The notes under the pieces were generated by a model that did not search any database, was not told the origin of the DNA, and saw nothing but the letters and a program-made list of their open reading frames with translations. Source: Candidatus Sodaliphilus fimicaballi (GTDB lineage Bacteria > Bacteroidota > Bacteroidia > Bacteroidales > Muribaculaceae). Taken from it: a DNA stretch of 6,366 nucleotides. The DNA lies in contig JAGHTV010000278.1 of assembly GCA_018065165.1 (NCBI GenBank), positions 1 to 6,366 of the forward strand, written 5' to 3'. Below are positions 1 to 5,554 of the stretch, in pieces. Every line of letters starts with the position of its first letter. The first letter of the stretch is position 1. A program made the position numbers and the translations under genes.

Positions 1-36
1 GGTATATATAATATAAAGGTATTTTTTGGAGTATTT

Positions 37-69
37 TTTCATAGAAAAGGAAAAGTTTTTGTATATTTG
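37..69 (+). promoter_or_regulatory. Bacteroidota-type promoter for the acid phosphatase gene
   Basis: TATATTTG at 62-69 matches the Bacteroidota -7 consensus TAnnTTTG exactly. The -33 element is weak: TTTC at 37-40, with 21 nt between it and the -7 box, instead of TTTG. Transcription would begin a few bases after 69, leaving a leader of roughly 15 nt before the ATG at 90, with no Shine-Dalgarno-like purine run. The stretch before it (1-61) is very AT-rich and holds a 9-nt direct repeat, GTATTTTTT, at 19-27 and 31-39. Assignment is by consensus only. Confidence 0.6.
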
Positions 70-89
70 CATTCTAAATTGCGAATAAT

Positions 90-434
90 ATGACCAAAAA
101 GATTCTTATAGGTTTAATAATGCTGTTTGTGGCTCAGTTTGCAGCAAACGCTCAATACTTTCCAAACACTATGGCGCCAAAAGCGACAAATTTCCTGCCG
201 GGACCACCTGCGTATACCGACACGCGATTTGCCATTGATATGGACAGGTACTTTAACGGCAAGTTCTCATTAATTAGAGATCTTGATCGCAAAGAGCAGA
301 TTAAAGCTGACGTGCCGTATGGTGCACAAAATCTTGTGAATACCTTTGCACACCTTATGGGTTACACGATTTCCTATTCGATAAGTCCACGACAATGGAC
401 AGTCGTGAATAATGGCGTACTGAGTGTTAGTTAA
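90..434 (+). CDS. N-terminal fragment of acid phosphatase: signal peptide plus start of domain 1
   Basis: This 114-residue piece opens with a clear Sec signal peptide: K3-K4, a hydrophobic core at about 5-18, and an Ala-Asn-Ala site giving cleavage after residue 21, before Gln-Tyr-Phe. The rest corresponds to the non-catalytic first half of a class A acid phosphatase domain. It has an R-x2-K-A/E-type segment near residues 63-75 and a helix around FAHLMGYTIS that aligns with FAHAIGSPID of the second domain downstream. It ends at the TAA just before motif 1 and so contains no catalytic residue. If expressed alone it would probably be an exported, misfolded fragment. The start is supported by the promoter at 37-69 and by the signal peptide. 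Confidence 0.6.
   Translation: MTKKILIGLIMLFVAQFAANAQYFPNTMAPKATNFLPGPPAYTDTRFAIDMDRYFNGKFSLIRDLDRKEQIKADVPYGAQNLVNTFAHLMGYTISYSISPRQWTVVNNGVLSVS
432..434 (+). other. In-frame TAA stop interrupting the phosphatase
   Basis: The frame reads Ser-Val-Ser, TAA, Gly-Ala-Asp-Val-Lys, and the Lys codon at 447-449 is the first of motif 1 (K-x6-R-P, ending at 473). Coding character is unbroken on both sides. Several sense codons are one substitution from TAA (GAA, CAA, AAA, TCA, TTA, TAT, TAC), so one point change explains it. Confidence 0.85.
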
Positions 435-503
435 GGTGCGGATGTCAAATATTCTTATGCACGCAAACGCCCATGCACGGAGTTTAACTACACCAGCACA
501 ATT

Positions 504-1640
504 ATGAAAGAGTCGACCAATGAGAGTGTTACAAGCATGAAAAACAGCTATTCGTACCCCTCGGCTCACTCAATGACAGGTTGGGGTTATGGTATGCTGT
601 TAGCGGGCCTGAACCCTTGCAACCAAGATACTATCCTAGCTCGTGCATATGAATATGGCAACAGCCGCGTGCTGGGTGCAATGCACTGGCAAAGCGATGT
701 GGATGACGCACGCTTGATAGCAAGTTGTGGTGTTGCTCACCTGCTTAACGTAGATCTTTTTAGACAAAACTATCGAGATGCACTTGAAGAGGCATCTAAA
801 ATGGTTGAAGACTCACTGGGATTGAGACACCTTGACTATGAAGATCCTGAATACTTTGCTCCAAAGAACATGCCCAATGTGTTGCAATATGTTCCCAAAC
901 CTTGCGACATGACACAAACAACACCACAAACTGCATACGACCTGACACAATATCAAGTATGGGGCAAAGGGCTGCGTAACACCGAACGCGGACAAAAGGC
1001 AAGATTTGACACAAGCAACGATATTGATGTAATGATCAATGAGTTTGCACACGCCATAGGCTCTCCCATCGATTCGGTTCAGGCTCCTGCACTCTACGCA
1101 TTGCTCACGGCTGCAGCACCAATTAGCGACAACGCTTGCAAAATTGCTTGCGACACTTATAACCGCATACGTCCGTTCAAGTACTTCAACGAGGAGGCAT
1201 ACACATTTGAAGACCAGTCAGAGATGCTCAAGCAAGGCAGTTACCCATCGGTCAACGCTTCGCGTGCTTGGACCACTGCCCTACTGATGGCAGCTGTTGC
1301 CACCGAGAAGCAGGATACAATATTCAAGGTGGGCTACGAACTGGGTCAAAGTTGCGTGATTGCCGGCATCAACTGGCAGAGCGATGTGGAAGCAGGCCGC
1401 CTGGTGGCCAGTGGCACCCTGTCACGAATAATGTCGAACCCCTACTTCTTCTCGATGCTGGAAGATGCAATCAATGAGTATCGTACTGCTAGCCGTAACA
1501 TAATTACAGATCAGATGGATATGCCTATCGACTGCGACGAGCAAAAGAACATTCCCATGTTTACAATAGACGGACGCCGAGCCACAAAAGACTCACACGG
1601 AATACTGGTGGGGAAAAACCGCAAGATAATAGTGCCGTAA
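504..1640 (+). CDS. PAP2 / class A acid phosphatase C-terminal fragment with active-site motifs 2-3 and a degenerate second domain
   Basis: The 378-residue open part starts at an internal ATG with no signal peptide, which argues that it is the remainder of the larger gene. Residues 19-22 are PSAH (motif 2) and residues 54-65 are S-R-x5-H-x3-D (motif 3, nucleophile H61). They are set in family blocks such as SYPSAHSMTGW and MHWQSDVDDAR. From about residue 152 a second copy of the fold begins. It keeps RIRPF, GSYPS, GYELGQS and NWQSDVEAGR, but its catalytic positions are changed: motif 1 Lys is C216, PSxH is PSVN (N251), SR is SC (C284), and the nucleophile His is N290. The tail (about 350-378: FTIDGRR, then GILVGKNRKIIV) resembles the end of Bacteroidota secretion-type C-terminal tails, though it is too short for a full T9SS domain. 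The family call is strong; activity is doubtful because motif 1 lies upstream of this start. Confidence 0.75.
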   Translation: MKESTNESVTSMKNSYSYPSAHSMTGWGYGMLLAGLNPCNQDTILARAYEYGNSRVLGAMHWQSDVDDARLIASCGVAHLLNVDLFRQNYRDALEEASKMVEDSLGLRHLDYEDPEYFAPKNMPNVLQYVPKPCDMTQTTPQTAYDLTQYQVWGKGLRNTERGQKARFDTSNDIDVMINEFAHAIGSPIDSVQAPALYALLTAAAPISDNACKIACDTYNRIRPFKYFNEEAYTFEDQSEMLKQGSYPSVNASRAWTTALLMAAVATEKQDTIFKVGYELGQSCVIAGINWQSDVEAGRLVASGTLSRIMSNPYFFSMLEDAINEYRTASRNIITDQMDMPIDCDEQKNIPMFTIDGRRATKDSHGILVGKNRKIIVP

Positions 1641-1665
1641 AGACTGACACATATCAATAAAACAG

Positions 1666-1708
1666 ATAACACTTGCAATGATAACCGAGGTTATGGTGCA
1701 AGTGTTAT
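1666..1708. terminator. Bidirectional hairpin terminator between the convergent phosphatase and U32 genes
   Basis: ATAACACTTGCA at 1666-1677 pairs perfectly with TGCAAGTGTTAT at 1697-1708. Inside it, ATAACC (1681-1686) pairs with GGTTAT (1689-1694), with a small internal loop between the two stems. Plus-strand transcripts meet a T-rich run just after it (1708-1711, then 1713-1716). Minus-strand transcripts meet a run rich in T after the left arm (complement of 1656-1664). The right half also encodes the last residues and the TAA stop (1691-1693) of the U32 gene. Confidence 0.7.
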
Positions 1709-3547
1709 TTTCATTTCGCAACGGGCACAATCGCAATCAACTGCAAGTCGGGTATCGCCCGTAACAAGGAATAATCGTTGTGGCAGCTGCCGTGCTTTCT
1801 TGTCCATGCGGCAGGCACCCAGCTCGCGACGTAGACAATAGCGTGTGTGCATAAGTATGGGTGACGGATTAGGCGCTGTGCAGCCCTCGGTCTCCAGCGT
1901 GGGAGTCTCGATAGCAGGTTCGAACGACTTAACGCCGTGGTTACGATAAACCTCTGCTGCAAGATGATTGGCGACATTGTCGGCATGGGTCAGTGATGTT
2001 GTAGGTACTGCTGCACCAAGGTTTTCTCGCTTACGCAGGTCGCGACAATAGGCAATACTATTGTTACGGTCGAGCAATGCAACCGTCTCACGACGCAACT
2101 GAGCCAGTAGCGACATGGGGATAAACTTCTCCCCTATCGTTGTACAATCACGCAAACGATAAATGGTGTCGCCCAACTTGGCCAAGACATCGCGTTGCTT
2201 GGCATCTTGAGGAGATCGAGCATCATCGAGCGACTCAACAGGGACAGAGTGAGTAGCACACAAGCCTCGATCGTCGGTAAGCGAAAGTACCAATGAACCA
2301 GAAGCGTACCACAGTCGTGCATCCACATTAATGTAACGCTGGGCAGAATTGTGCAGCAAGGTATCGTCAAAGGCCTTGTCGGCAGTGCGATAAATGGTAG
2401 TTCCAGGAGCGATATCTACAGGCTCACGCAACATCAAAGTGTTGCCACTTACCACATTAACACGCACGCCACAGAACTGCCCCTCGCCATTAAAATAGCT
2501 CAAACCGTCGCCATTGACCAGTGTGTGTTGAGTAGCAATGCGAAGCGACTTGCCACGCGATGCAATCACCTTGCCCAACGGCTGGCCCAATGACTTGGGA
2601 GTATCGAGCGACGCCATACGGTCGTCAACTTTGCGACCATCAATAAAATAATGTGTAAACGAGCGGTTGAACGAGCGTTGAACATCGGGGGTAAAACCGA
2701 GACTGATATCGCCACACGATTGACGGCGATACTTGTCGGGGGCGGAGTTGATGATATTGTCAATAAGCAATCGATAGTGACCTACGACATTCTTGACATA
2801 AGAAGCGTCCTTTAGGCGTCCCTCAATCTTGAACGAAGATACACCCGCCTCAAGCATCTGAGCAACGCGTCCCGTCTGGTTAAGGTCACGCAAAGAGAGC
2901 AAGTGCTTGCCAGCGATAATCTTGTTACCTTTTTCATCCTCAAGATCATAGGGAAGACGGCACATTTGGGCACATTGGCCACGATTGGCACTGCGTCCCT
3001 TAATTGCTTGACTAAGGCCACAACGACCACTATAACTAACACACAAAGCGCCATGAACGAAGCTCTCAAGTGGAGTCTTTACAGTAGAGTGAATCGCGGC
3101 TATTTCCTTTAGCGACAATTCGCGTGCAAGAACTAGTTGCGAGAAGCCCAGTTCCTGTAAAAACAAGGCCTTCTCTGGAGTGCGAATGTCGCATTGGGTG
3201 CTCGCATGCAATGCTATGGGAGGCAAATCGAGCCTCAACACACCCATGTCCTGAACTATAAGAGCATCTACCCCAGCCTGATAGAGCTGGTTTATGAGTT
3301 TCTCTACCTTAATCAGTTCGTCATCATAAACGATAGTGTTTACAGTAGCATAGACGCGTGCCCTGAAGTTGTGGGCAAAGTCGCAAACCGAAGCAATATC
3401 TTCGACCGAATTGCCAGCCATAGCACGGGCACCAAAACTTGATGGTCCCATGTATACAGCATCGGCACCATGCTTTATGGCCTCGATAGCCACTTGAGCA
3501 TCGCGGGCAGGTGCCAGAAGTTCTATGTCACGAATGTGTTGCTTCAT
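1691..3547 (-). CDS. U32-family (former peptidase U32) protein, RlhA/TrhP-like RNA hydroxylation candidate
   Basis: The protein has 618 residues from the ATG at 3547. Its N-terminal part (about 8-250) is the U32 TIM-barrel-like domain, opening with ELLAPARD and AIKHGADAVYMG. Residues 161-179 match the U32 signature pattern E-x-F-x2-G-A-L-C-x4-G-x-C-x-L-S. C169, C176, C192 and C196 (the latter in GQCAQMC) are candidate iron-sulfur ligands by analogy with characterised relatives. The middle (about 310-500) fits the extra collagenase-like/DUF3656 region of long members such as E. coli RlhA. The C-terminus has a second cysteine cluster, C571-x7-C579 and C605-x-C607-x2-C610, in the typical LMHTRYC...CEMKI ending. 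Characterised relatives hydroxylate C2501 of 23S rRNA (RlhA) or U34 of tRNA (TrhP) using prephenate-dependent chemistry; which, if either, applies here is inference. The frame stays open 44 codons further upstream, to 3679, but a consensus promoter at 3561-3592 lies inside that extension and homology begins at MKQHIRD, so 3547 is preferred. Confidence 0.88.
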   Translation of the reverse strand: MKQHIRDIELLAPARDAQVAIEAIKHGADAVYMGPSSFGARAMAGNSVEDIASVCDFAHNFRARVYATVNTIVYDDELIKVEKLINQLYQAGVDALIVQDMGVLRLDLPPIALHASTQCDIRTPEKALFLQELGFSQLVLARELSLKEIAAIHSTVKTPLESFVHGALCVSYSGRCGLSQAIKGRSANRGQCAQMCRLPYDLEDEKGNKIIAGKHLLSLRDLNQTGRVAQMLEAGVSSFKIEGRLKDASYVKNVVGHYRLLIDNIINSAPDKYRRQSCGDISLGFTPDVQRSFNRSFTHYFIDGRKVDDRMASLDTPKSLGQPLGKVIASRGKSLRIATQHTLVNGDGLSYFNGEGQFCGVRVNVVSGNTLMLREPVDIAPGTTIYRTADKAFDDTLLHNSAQRYINVDARLWYASGSLVLSLTDDRGLCATHSVPVESLDDARSPQDAKQRDVLAKLGDTIYRLRDCTTIGEKFIPMSLLAQLRRETVALLDRNNSIAYCRDLRKRENLGAAVPTTSLTHADNVANHLAAEVYRNHGVKSFEPAIETPTLETEGCTAPNPSPILMHTRYCLRRELGACRMDKKARQLPQRLFLVTGDTRLAVDCDCARCEMKITLAP

Positions 3548-3560
3548 AAAATTGCGAATG

Positions 3561-3592
3561 CAAAGGTACATCATATTAAGATTAAGGGCAAG
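3561..3592 (-). promoter_or_regulatory. Bacteroidota-type promoter for the U32 gene
   Basis: On the minus strand, TACCTTTG (3568 down to 3561) matches the TAnnTTTG -7 box perfectly. CTTG (3592 down to 3589) sits exactly 20 nt upstream as a TTTG-like -33 element. The expected start of transcription is only about 10 nt before the ATG at 3547, so the mRNA is nearly leaderless. The same TTTGCATTC string follows the -7 box here and at the phosphatase promoter. Confidence 0.75.
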
Positions 3593-3670
3593 AAAAAAGG
3601 CAAATATTGAGTCACACAAGGGAAAAAGTGTATTATTTAATGTATAAAAAACTAAAAATCGAGTCAAAGC

Positions 3671-3702
3671 ATTGGTCATATGTGGAATTATGATTAAATT
3701 TG
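3671..3702 (+). promoter_or_regulatory. Bacteroidota-type promoter for bamD-rpoZ
   Basis: TAAATTTG at 3695-3702 is a perfect TAnnTTTG -7 box. ATTG at 3671-3674 lies 20 nt upstream as the -33 element. Transcription starting a few bases after 3702 gives a leader of about 15-20 nt to the ATG at 3725. It would leave almost no leader for the alternative GTG at 3713, which helps choose the ATG. It is divergent from the U32 promoter, with about 80 nt between the two -33 elements. Confidence 0.75.
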
Positions 3703-3724
3703 CAAGCTAAAAGTGCGCAATAGA

Positions 3725-4531
3725 ATGAAAAAACAGATATTCATAGCTCTGAGTGCAGTCATGCTGCTTACATCTTGTGGCGAATACAACAAGGTGCTTA
3801 AGAGTCCTGACTACAACTACAGATACGAGTATGCCAAGAAGGCATTTGAGTTGCAGAAGTACACTCAAGCATCTACAATCCTGTCAGATCTTGTAAACGT
3901 GTTCAAGGGCACCGACAAGGCCGAGGAGTCGTTGTACCTGCTGGGATTGAGCTACTATGAGAATAAGGACTATGACAATGCAGGCTCATACTTCAAGAAC
4001 TACTACCAACACTACCCCAAGGGTCAATATGCCGAGCTTGCACGCTTCTATTGCGGTTATGGCTATTACATCGACTCACCCGAGTCACAGCTTGACCAAA
4101 AGAAGACCGTGGAGGCAATTGAGGAACTGCAATCGTTCCTAGACTTCTTCCCCAAGAGCGACAAAGTCTCAATTGCACAAAACGCAATCTTCGAGCTTCA
4201 GGACAAGCTAGTATTGAAAGAGCTTGAAAACGCCCAGTTGTATTACAACCTGGGTAACTATATGGGAAACAACTATGAGAGTGCAGTAATCACTGCAAAG
4301 AACGCAATCAAGGAGTATCCCTATAGCAAGTACAAAGAGAAACTTGAAATGCTTGTGCTCAAGGCCCGCTATCGCGAGGCAGTAGAGAGTGTTGAGGAAA
4401 AGAAGGAAGAGCGTATGCGCACTGTAGTGGATGAGTACTACGCATTTATCAACGACTTCCCCGAGAGCGACACTCGCAAGGAAGCAGACAACATCTTCAA
4501 GGTGGCCAACAAGTTTATCAACGGAAAATAA
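3725..4531 (+). CDS. bamD: BamD, outer membrane protein assembly lipoprotein
   Basis: This 268-residue lipoprotein belongs to the beta-barrel assembly (BAM) complex, which folds outer-membrane proteins; BamD is its essential periplasmic scaffold. The signal peptide has two lysines after the start Met, a hydrophobic core, and a lipobox ending LTSC with C18 as the lipidated residue, followed by GEYNKVLKSPD, a typical Bacteroidota BamD opening. The body is built from tetratricopeptide-like helix pairs. Visible examples are YEYAKKAFELQKYTQA (about 33-48), SLYLLGLSYYENKDYDNA (about 69-86), the segment around ELARFYCGYGYY, and a C-terminal pair ending in DFPESDTRKEADNIFK. The length is usual for the family. 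The frame extends four codons upstream to a GTG at 3713; the ATG is chosen from promoter spacing and the signal peptide. rpoZ follows after 26 nt, so they are probably co-transcribed. Confidence 0.93.
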   Translation: MKKQIFIALSAVMLLTSCGEYNKVLKSPDYNYRYEYAKKAFELQKYTQASTILSDLVNVFKGTDKAEESLYLLGLSYYENKDYDNAGSYFKNYYQHYPKGQYAELARFYCGYGYYIDSPESQLDQKKTVEAIEELQSFLDFFPKSDKVSIAQNAIFELQDKLVLKELENAQLYYNLGNYMGNNYESAVITAKNAIKEYPYSKYKEKLEMLVLKARYREAVESVEEKKEERMRTVVDEYYAFINDFPESDTRKEADNIFKVANKFINGK

Positions 4532-4546
4532 TAACGCAAACAAATA

Positions 4547-4553
4547 TAAGGAA
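4547..4553 (+). promoter_or_regulatory. Possible ribosome-binding site of rpoZ
   Basis: TAAGGAA lies in the 26-nt bamD-rpoZ gap, 4 nt before the ATG at 4558. It is the only purine-rich Shine-Dalgarno-like stretch in front of a gene in this window, and its short spacing makes it weak. Confidence 0.4.
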
Positions 4554-4557
4554 TACA

Positions 4558-4890
4558 ATGGATTACAAGAAGACTAACGCACCTCTCACAACGACAGTTC
4601 ACGACTTAATTGAGATGGCCGAGCAAACAGGCAACATCTATGAAACCGTGTGCGTGATTAGCAAGCGCGCTAATCAGATTGCCGCTGAGATGAAGAGCGA
4701 TTTGGAAAAGAAACTGCAAGAGTTCGCATCACTGAACGACAACCTGGAAGAGATTTCAGAAAACCGCGAACAAATCGAGATTTCTCGCTACTACGAGAAG
4801 CTTCCCAAGCCCACCCTGATTGCAACACAGGAGTATATGGACGAGAAGCTTGCCTTCCGCAATGTAGCTAAAGAGCGCGAGGAATTCTAG
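4558..4890 (+). CDS. rpoZ: RNA polymerase omega subunit, Bacteroidota Rpb6-like type
   Basis: This 110-residue cytoplasmic protein matches the Bacteroidota omega family. It opens with MDYKKTNAP, then the conserved omega/Rpb6 core GNIYETVCVISKRANQIA at residues 25-42, a charged helix KSDLEKKLQEFASLNDNLEE (46-65), and the family-specific block RYYEKLPKPTLIATQEYMD (77-95). Omega binds the beta-prime subunit and aids assembly and stability of RNA polymerase; in most bacteria it is not strictly essential. Immediate linkage downstream of bamD is a familiar Bacteroidota arrangement. Here the operon appears to end after rpoZ, because a strong terminator starts 23 nt past the TAG stop. There is no transmembrane segment or signal peptide. 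Confidence 0.92.
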   Translation: MDYKKTNAPLTTTVHDLIEMAEQTGNIYETVCVISKRANQIAAEMKSDLEKKLQEFASLNDNLEEISENREQIEISRYYEKLPKPTLIATQEYMDEKLAFRNVAKEREEF

Positions 4891-4912
4891 TATCTTGCTC
4901 CATTAAAGAGTT

Positions 4913-4950
4913 AAAGCCATTTTACCCACGTGGGTAAAGTGGCTTTTTTT
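4913..4950 (+). terminator. Rho-independent terminator of the bamD-rpoZ operon
   Basis: A near-perfect hairpin is centred on 4929/4930. AAAGCCA (4913-4919) pairs with TGGCTTT (4940-4946), one T-G wobble follows, then TTTACCCAC pairs with GTGGGTAAA. Seven Ts run from 4944 to 4950. Confidence 0.93.
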
Positions 4951-5016
4951 ATTGACAACAGAGGGGAACAGTCGCTACAACATATACACTCAAGTATCAT
5001 TAGTTAAAGCTTTAGA

Positions 5017-5173
5017 CCCCCTACGGGGAGAGCGGTATGGCTTCGCCTTTCTTCTATACCCCCACCGCCACTTCGAATGTTGGCAGAGGTTCGACTATCG
5101 CGGCACCGACCTACAGTCGACATACCGCTGCTCACTCTGCCGAGCTCACTACGCTCGGTTCGGCGGTAGGGGT
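5017..5173. repeat. Hairpin-rich leading segment of the intergenic repeat region
   Basis: Several inverted repeats are nested here. CCCC-TAC-GGGG lies at 5018-5028. AGCGGTATG (5031-5039) pairs with CATACCGCT (5121-5129). ACCCCCACCGCC (5058-5069) pairs with GGCGGTAGGGGT (5162-5173) with one mismatch. CCGAGC (5140-5145) pairs with GCTCGG (5153-5158). The last two long-range pairings interleave in part, so not all can form at once. The segment ends in CGCTCGGTTCGG followed by the TTATTAACATAGC that heads each later unit, echoing the CGCTTCGTTCAG-TTATTAACATAGC junction between units. Open frames across it (for example 4952-5179 and 5037-5300) have low-complexity, palindrome-derived translations and no start signals, so I see no gene. 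Confidence 0.6.
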
Positions 5174-5293
5174 TATTAACATAGCGGCATGCCGCTATGT
5201 GTATTGCCCTACGGGCAAGTCTGAAATTACCATAACATATCCCGTATCGACAGCTACAAACGCTACATCCTTCCACTCTCTCGCTTCGTTCAG
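5173..5293. repeat. Tandem intergenic repeat, unit A (121 nt)
   Basis: The unit begins TTATTAACATAGC. It contains a perfect 22-nt palindrome at 5179-5200 (half-site ACATAGCGGCA), then a TTGCCC-TAC-GGGCAA hairpin at 5204-5218, then about 60 nt of unstructured-looking sequence, and ends CTCGCTTCGTTCAG. It is directly followed by unit B, from which it differs by two substitutions (G/T near 5253 and T/C near 5279) plus changes at the palindrome apex. Confidence 0.9.
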
Positions 5294-5409
5294 TTATTAA
5301 CATAGCAGCGCTATGTGTATTGCCCTACGGGCAAGTCTGAAATTACCATAACATATCCCGTATCGACATCTACAAACGCTACATCCTTCCACTCCCTCGC
5401 TTCGTTCAG
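5294..5409. repeat. Tandem intergenic repeat, unit B (116 nt)
   Basis: It is nearly identical to unit A. The palindrome is shortened by 5 nt: ACATAGC (5300-5306) and GCTATGT (5310-5316) still pair around a 3-nt AGC loop. The TTGCCC-TAC-GGGCAA hairpin and the CTCGCTTCGTTCAG end are retained. Confidence 0.9.
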
Positions 5410-5461
5410 TTATTAACATAGCGGCATGCCGCTATGTATACTGCCCTACGGGCAAGTCTGA
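5410..5461. repeat. Tandem intergenic repeat, truncated unit C (about 52 nt)
   Basis: It carries the TTATTAACATAGC head, the full 22-nt palindrome (5416-5437) and the GCCC-TAC-GGGC hairpin with one outer pair changed (CTGCCC in place of TTGCCC). It then diverges after AAGTCTGA. The remaining stretch to 5497 is unique apart from a small ACGCC-AAGA-GGCGT hairpin at 5478-5491. Confidence 0.85.
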
Positions 5462-5497
5462 GAAATGTCTATTATATACGCCAAGAGGCGTTGATTC

Positions 5498-5529
5498 AAA
5501 AAAATCCTCTCCCCGGCATGGGGAGAGGA
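5498..5529 (-). terminator. Rho-independent terminator of the outer-membrane barrel gene
   Basis: TCCTCTCCCC (5505-5514) pairs perfectly with GGGGAGAGGA (5520-5529) across a 5-nt loop. On the minus strand it is followed by seven Ts (complement of 5498-5504). It lies 25 nt past the TAA stop of the minus-strand gene ending at 5555. Confidence 0.92.
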
Positions 5530-5554
5530 CAAAGCAACTTTTATGTATTTTTGC

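Larger units (their letters stand above)
90..1640 (+). pseudogene. Two-domain class A acid phosphatase (PAP2 superfamily) interrupted by an in-frame stop
   Basis: Read straight through, this frame gives 516 codons broken only by TAA at 432-434 (codon 115); the two halves are in the same frame, so this is a nonsense change and not a frameshift. The sense codons between the stop and the ATG at 504 encode catalytic motif 1 (K120-x6-R127-P128), so neither half alone is a complete enzyme. There is no ATG, GTG or TTG from 435 to 503, so translation cannot restart before the catalytic lysine. The intact product would be a signal-peptide-bearing periplasmic or secreted protein with two PhoN-like domains in tandem, about residues 40-225 and 290-465. 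The family hydrolyses phosphomonoesters through a phosphohistidine intermediate. TAA ends several other genes here, so stop recoding is unlikely. A sequencing or assembly error, or readthrough, cannot be excluded. Confidence 0.75.

Noticed and set aside
432..434. Programmed stop recoding (selenocysteine or reassigned stop)
   Set aside because: TAA is used as the normal stop of the phosphatase, U32, bamD and barrel genes here, selenocysteine uses TGA, and nothing suggests a reassigned code; accidental readthrough or sequence error remain possible.
270..569. Minus-strand 99-residue frame overlapping the phosphatase break
   Set aside because: It is a shadow of the plus-strand coding frame, which has clear family motifs on both sides of the stop.
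3548..3679. N-terminal extension of the U32 frame to 3679 with a hydrophobic stretch that could look like a signal anchor
   Set aside because: It overlaps a consensus promoter, is AT-rich intergenic in character, and U32 homology begins at the ATG at 3547.
3713..3724. GTG start four codons upstream of the bamD ATG
   Set aside because: It would leave almost no leader after the -7 box at 3695-3702, and the ATG at 3725 gives a cleaner lipoprotein signal peptide.
4952..5300. Small proteins in the repeat region (75 and 87 residues on +, 99 on -)
   Set aside because: The frames run through inverted repeats and into repeat units, have no promoter or ribosome-binding signal, and give translations without recognisable domains.
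5173..5461. CRISPR array
   Set aside because: The whole unit, including what would be the spacer, is repeated nearly identically; there are no short repeats with unique spacers and no cas genes.
5498..5529. Plus-strand terminator for a transcript crossing the repeats
   Set aside because: The T-tract follows the hairpin only on the minus strand; on the plus strand the A-run precedes it and no T-run follows directly.
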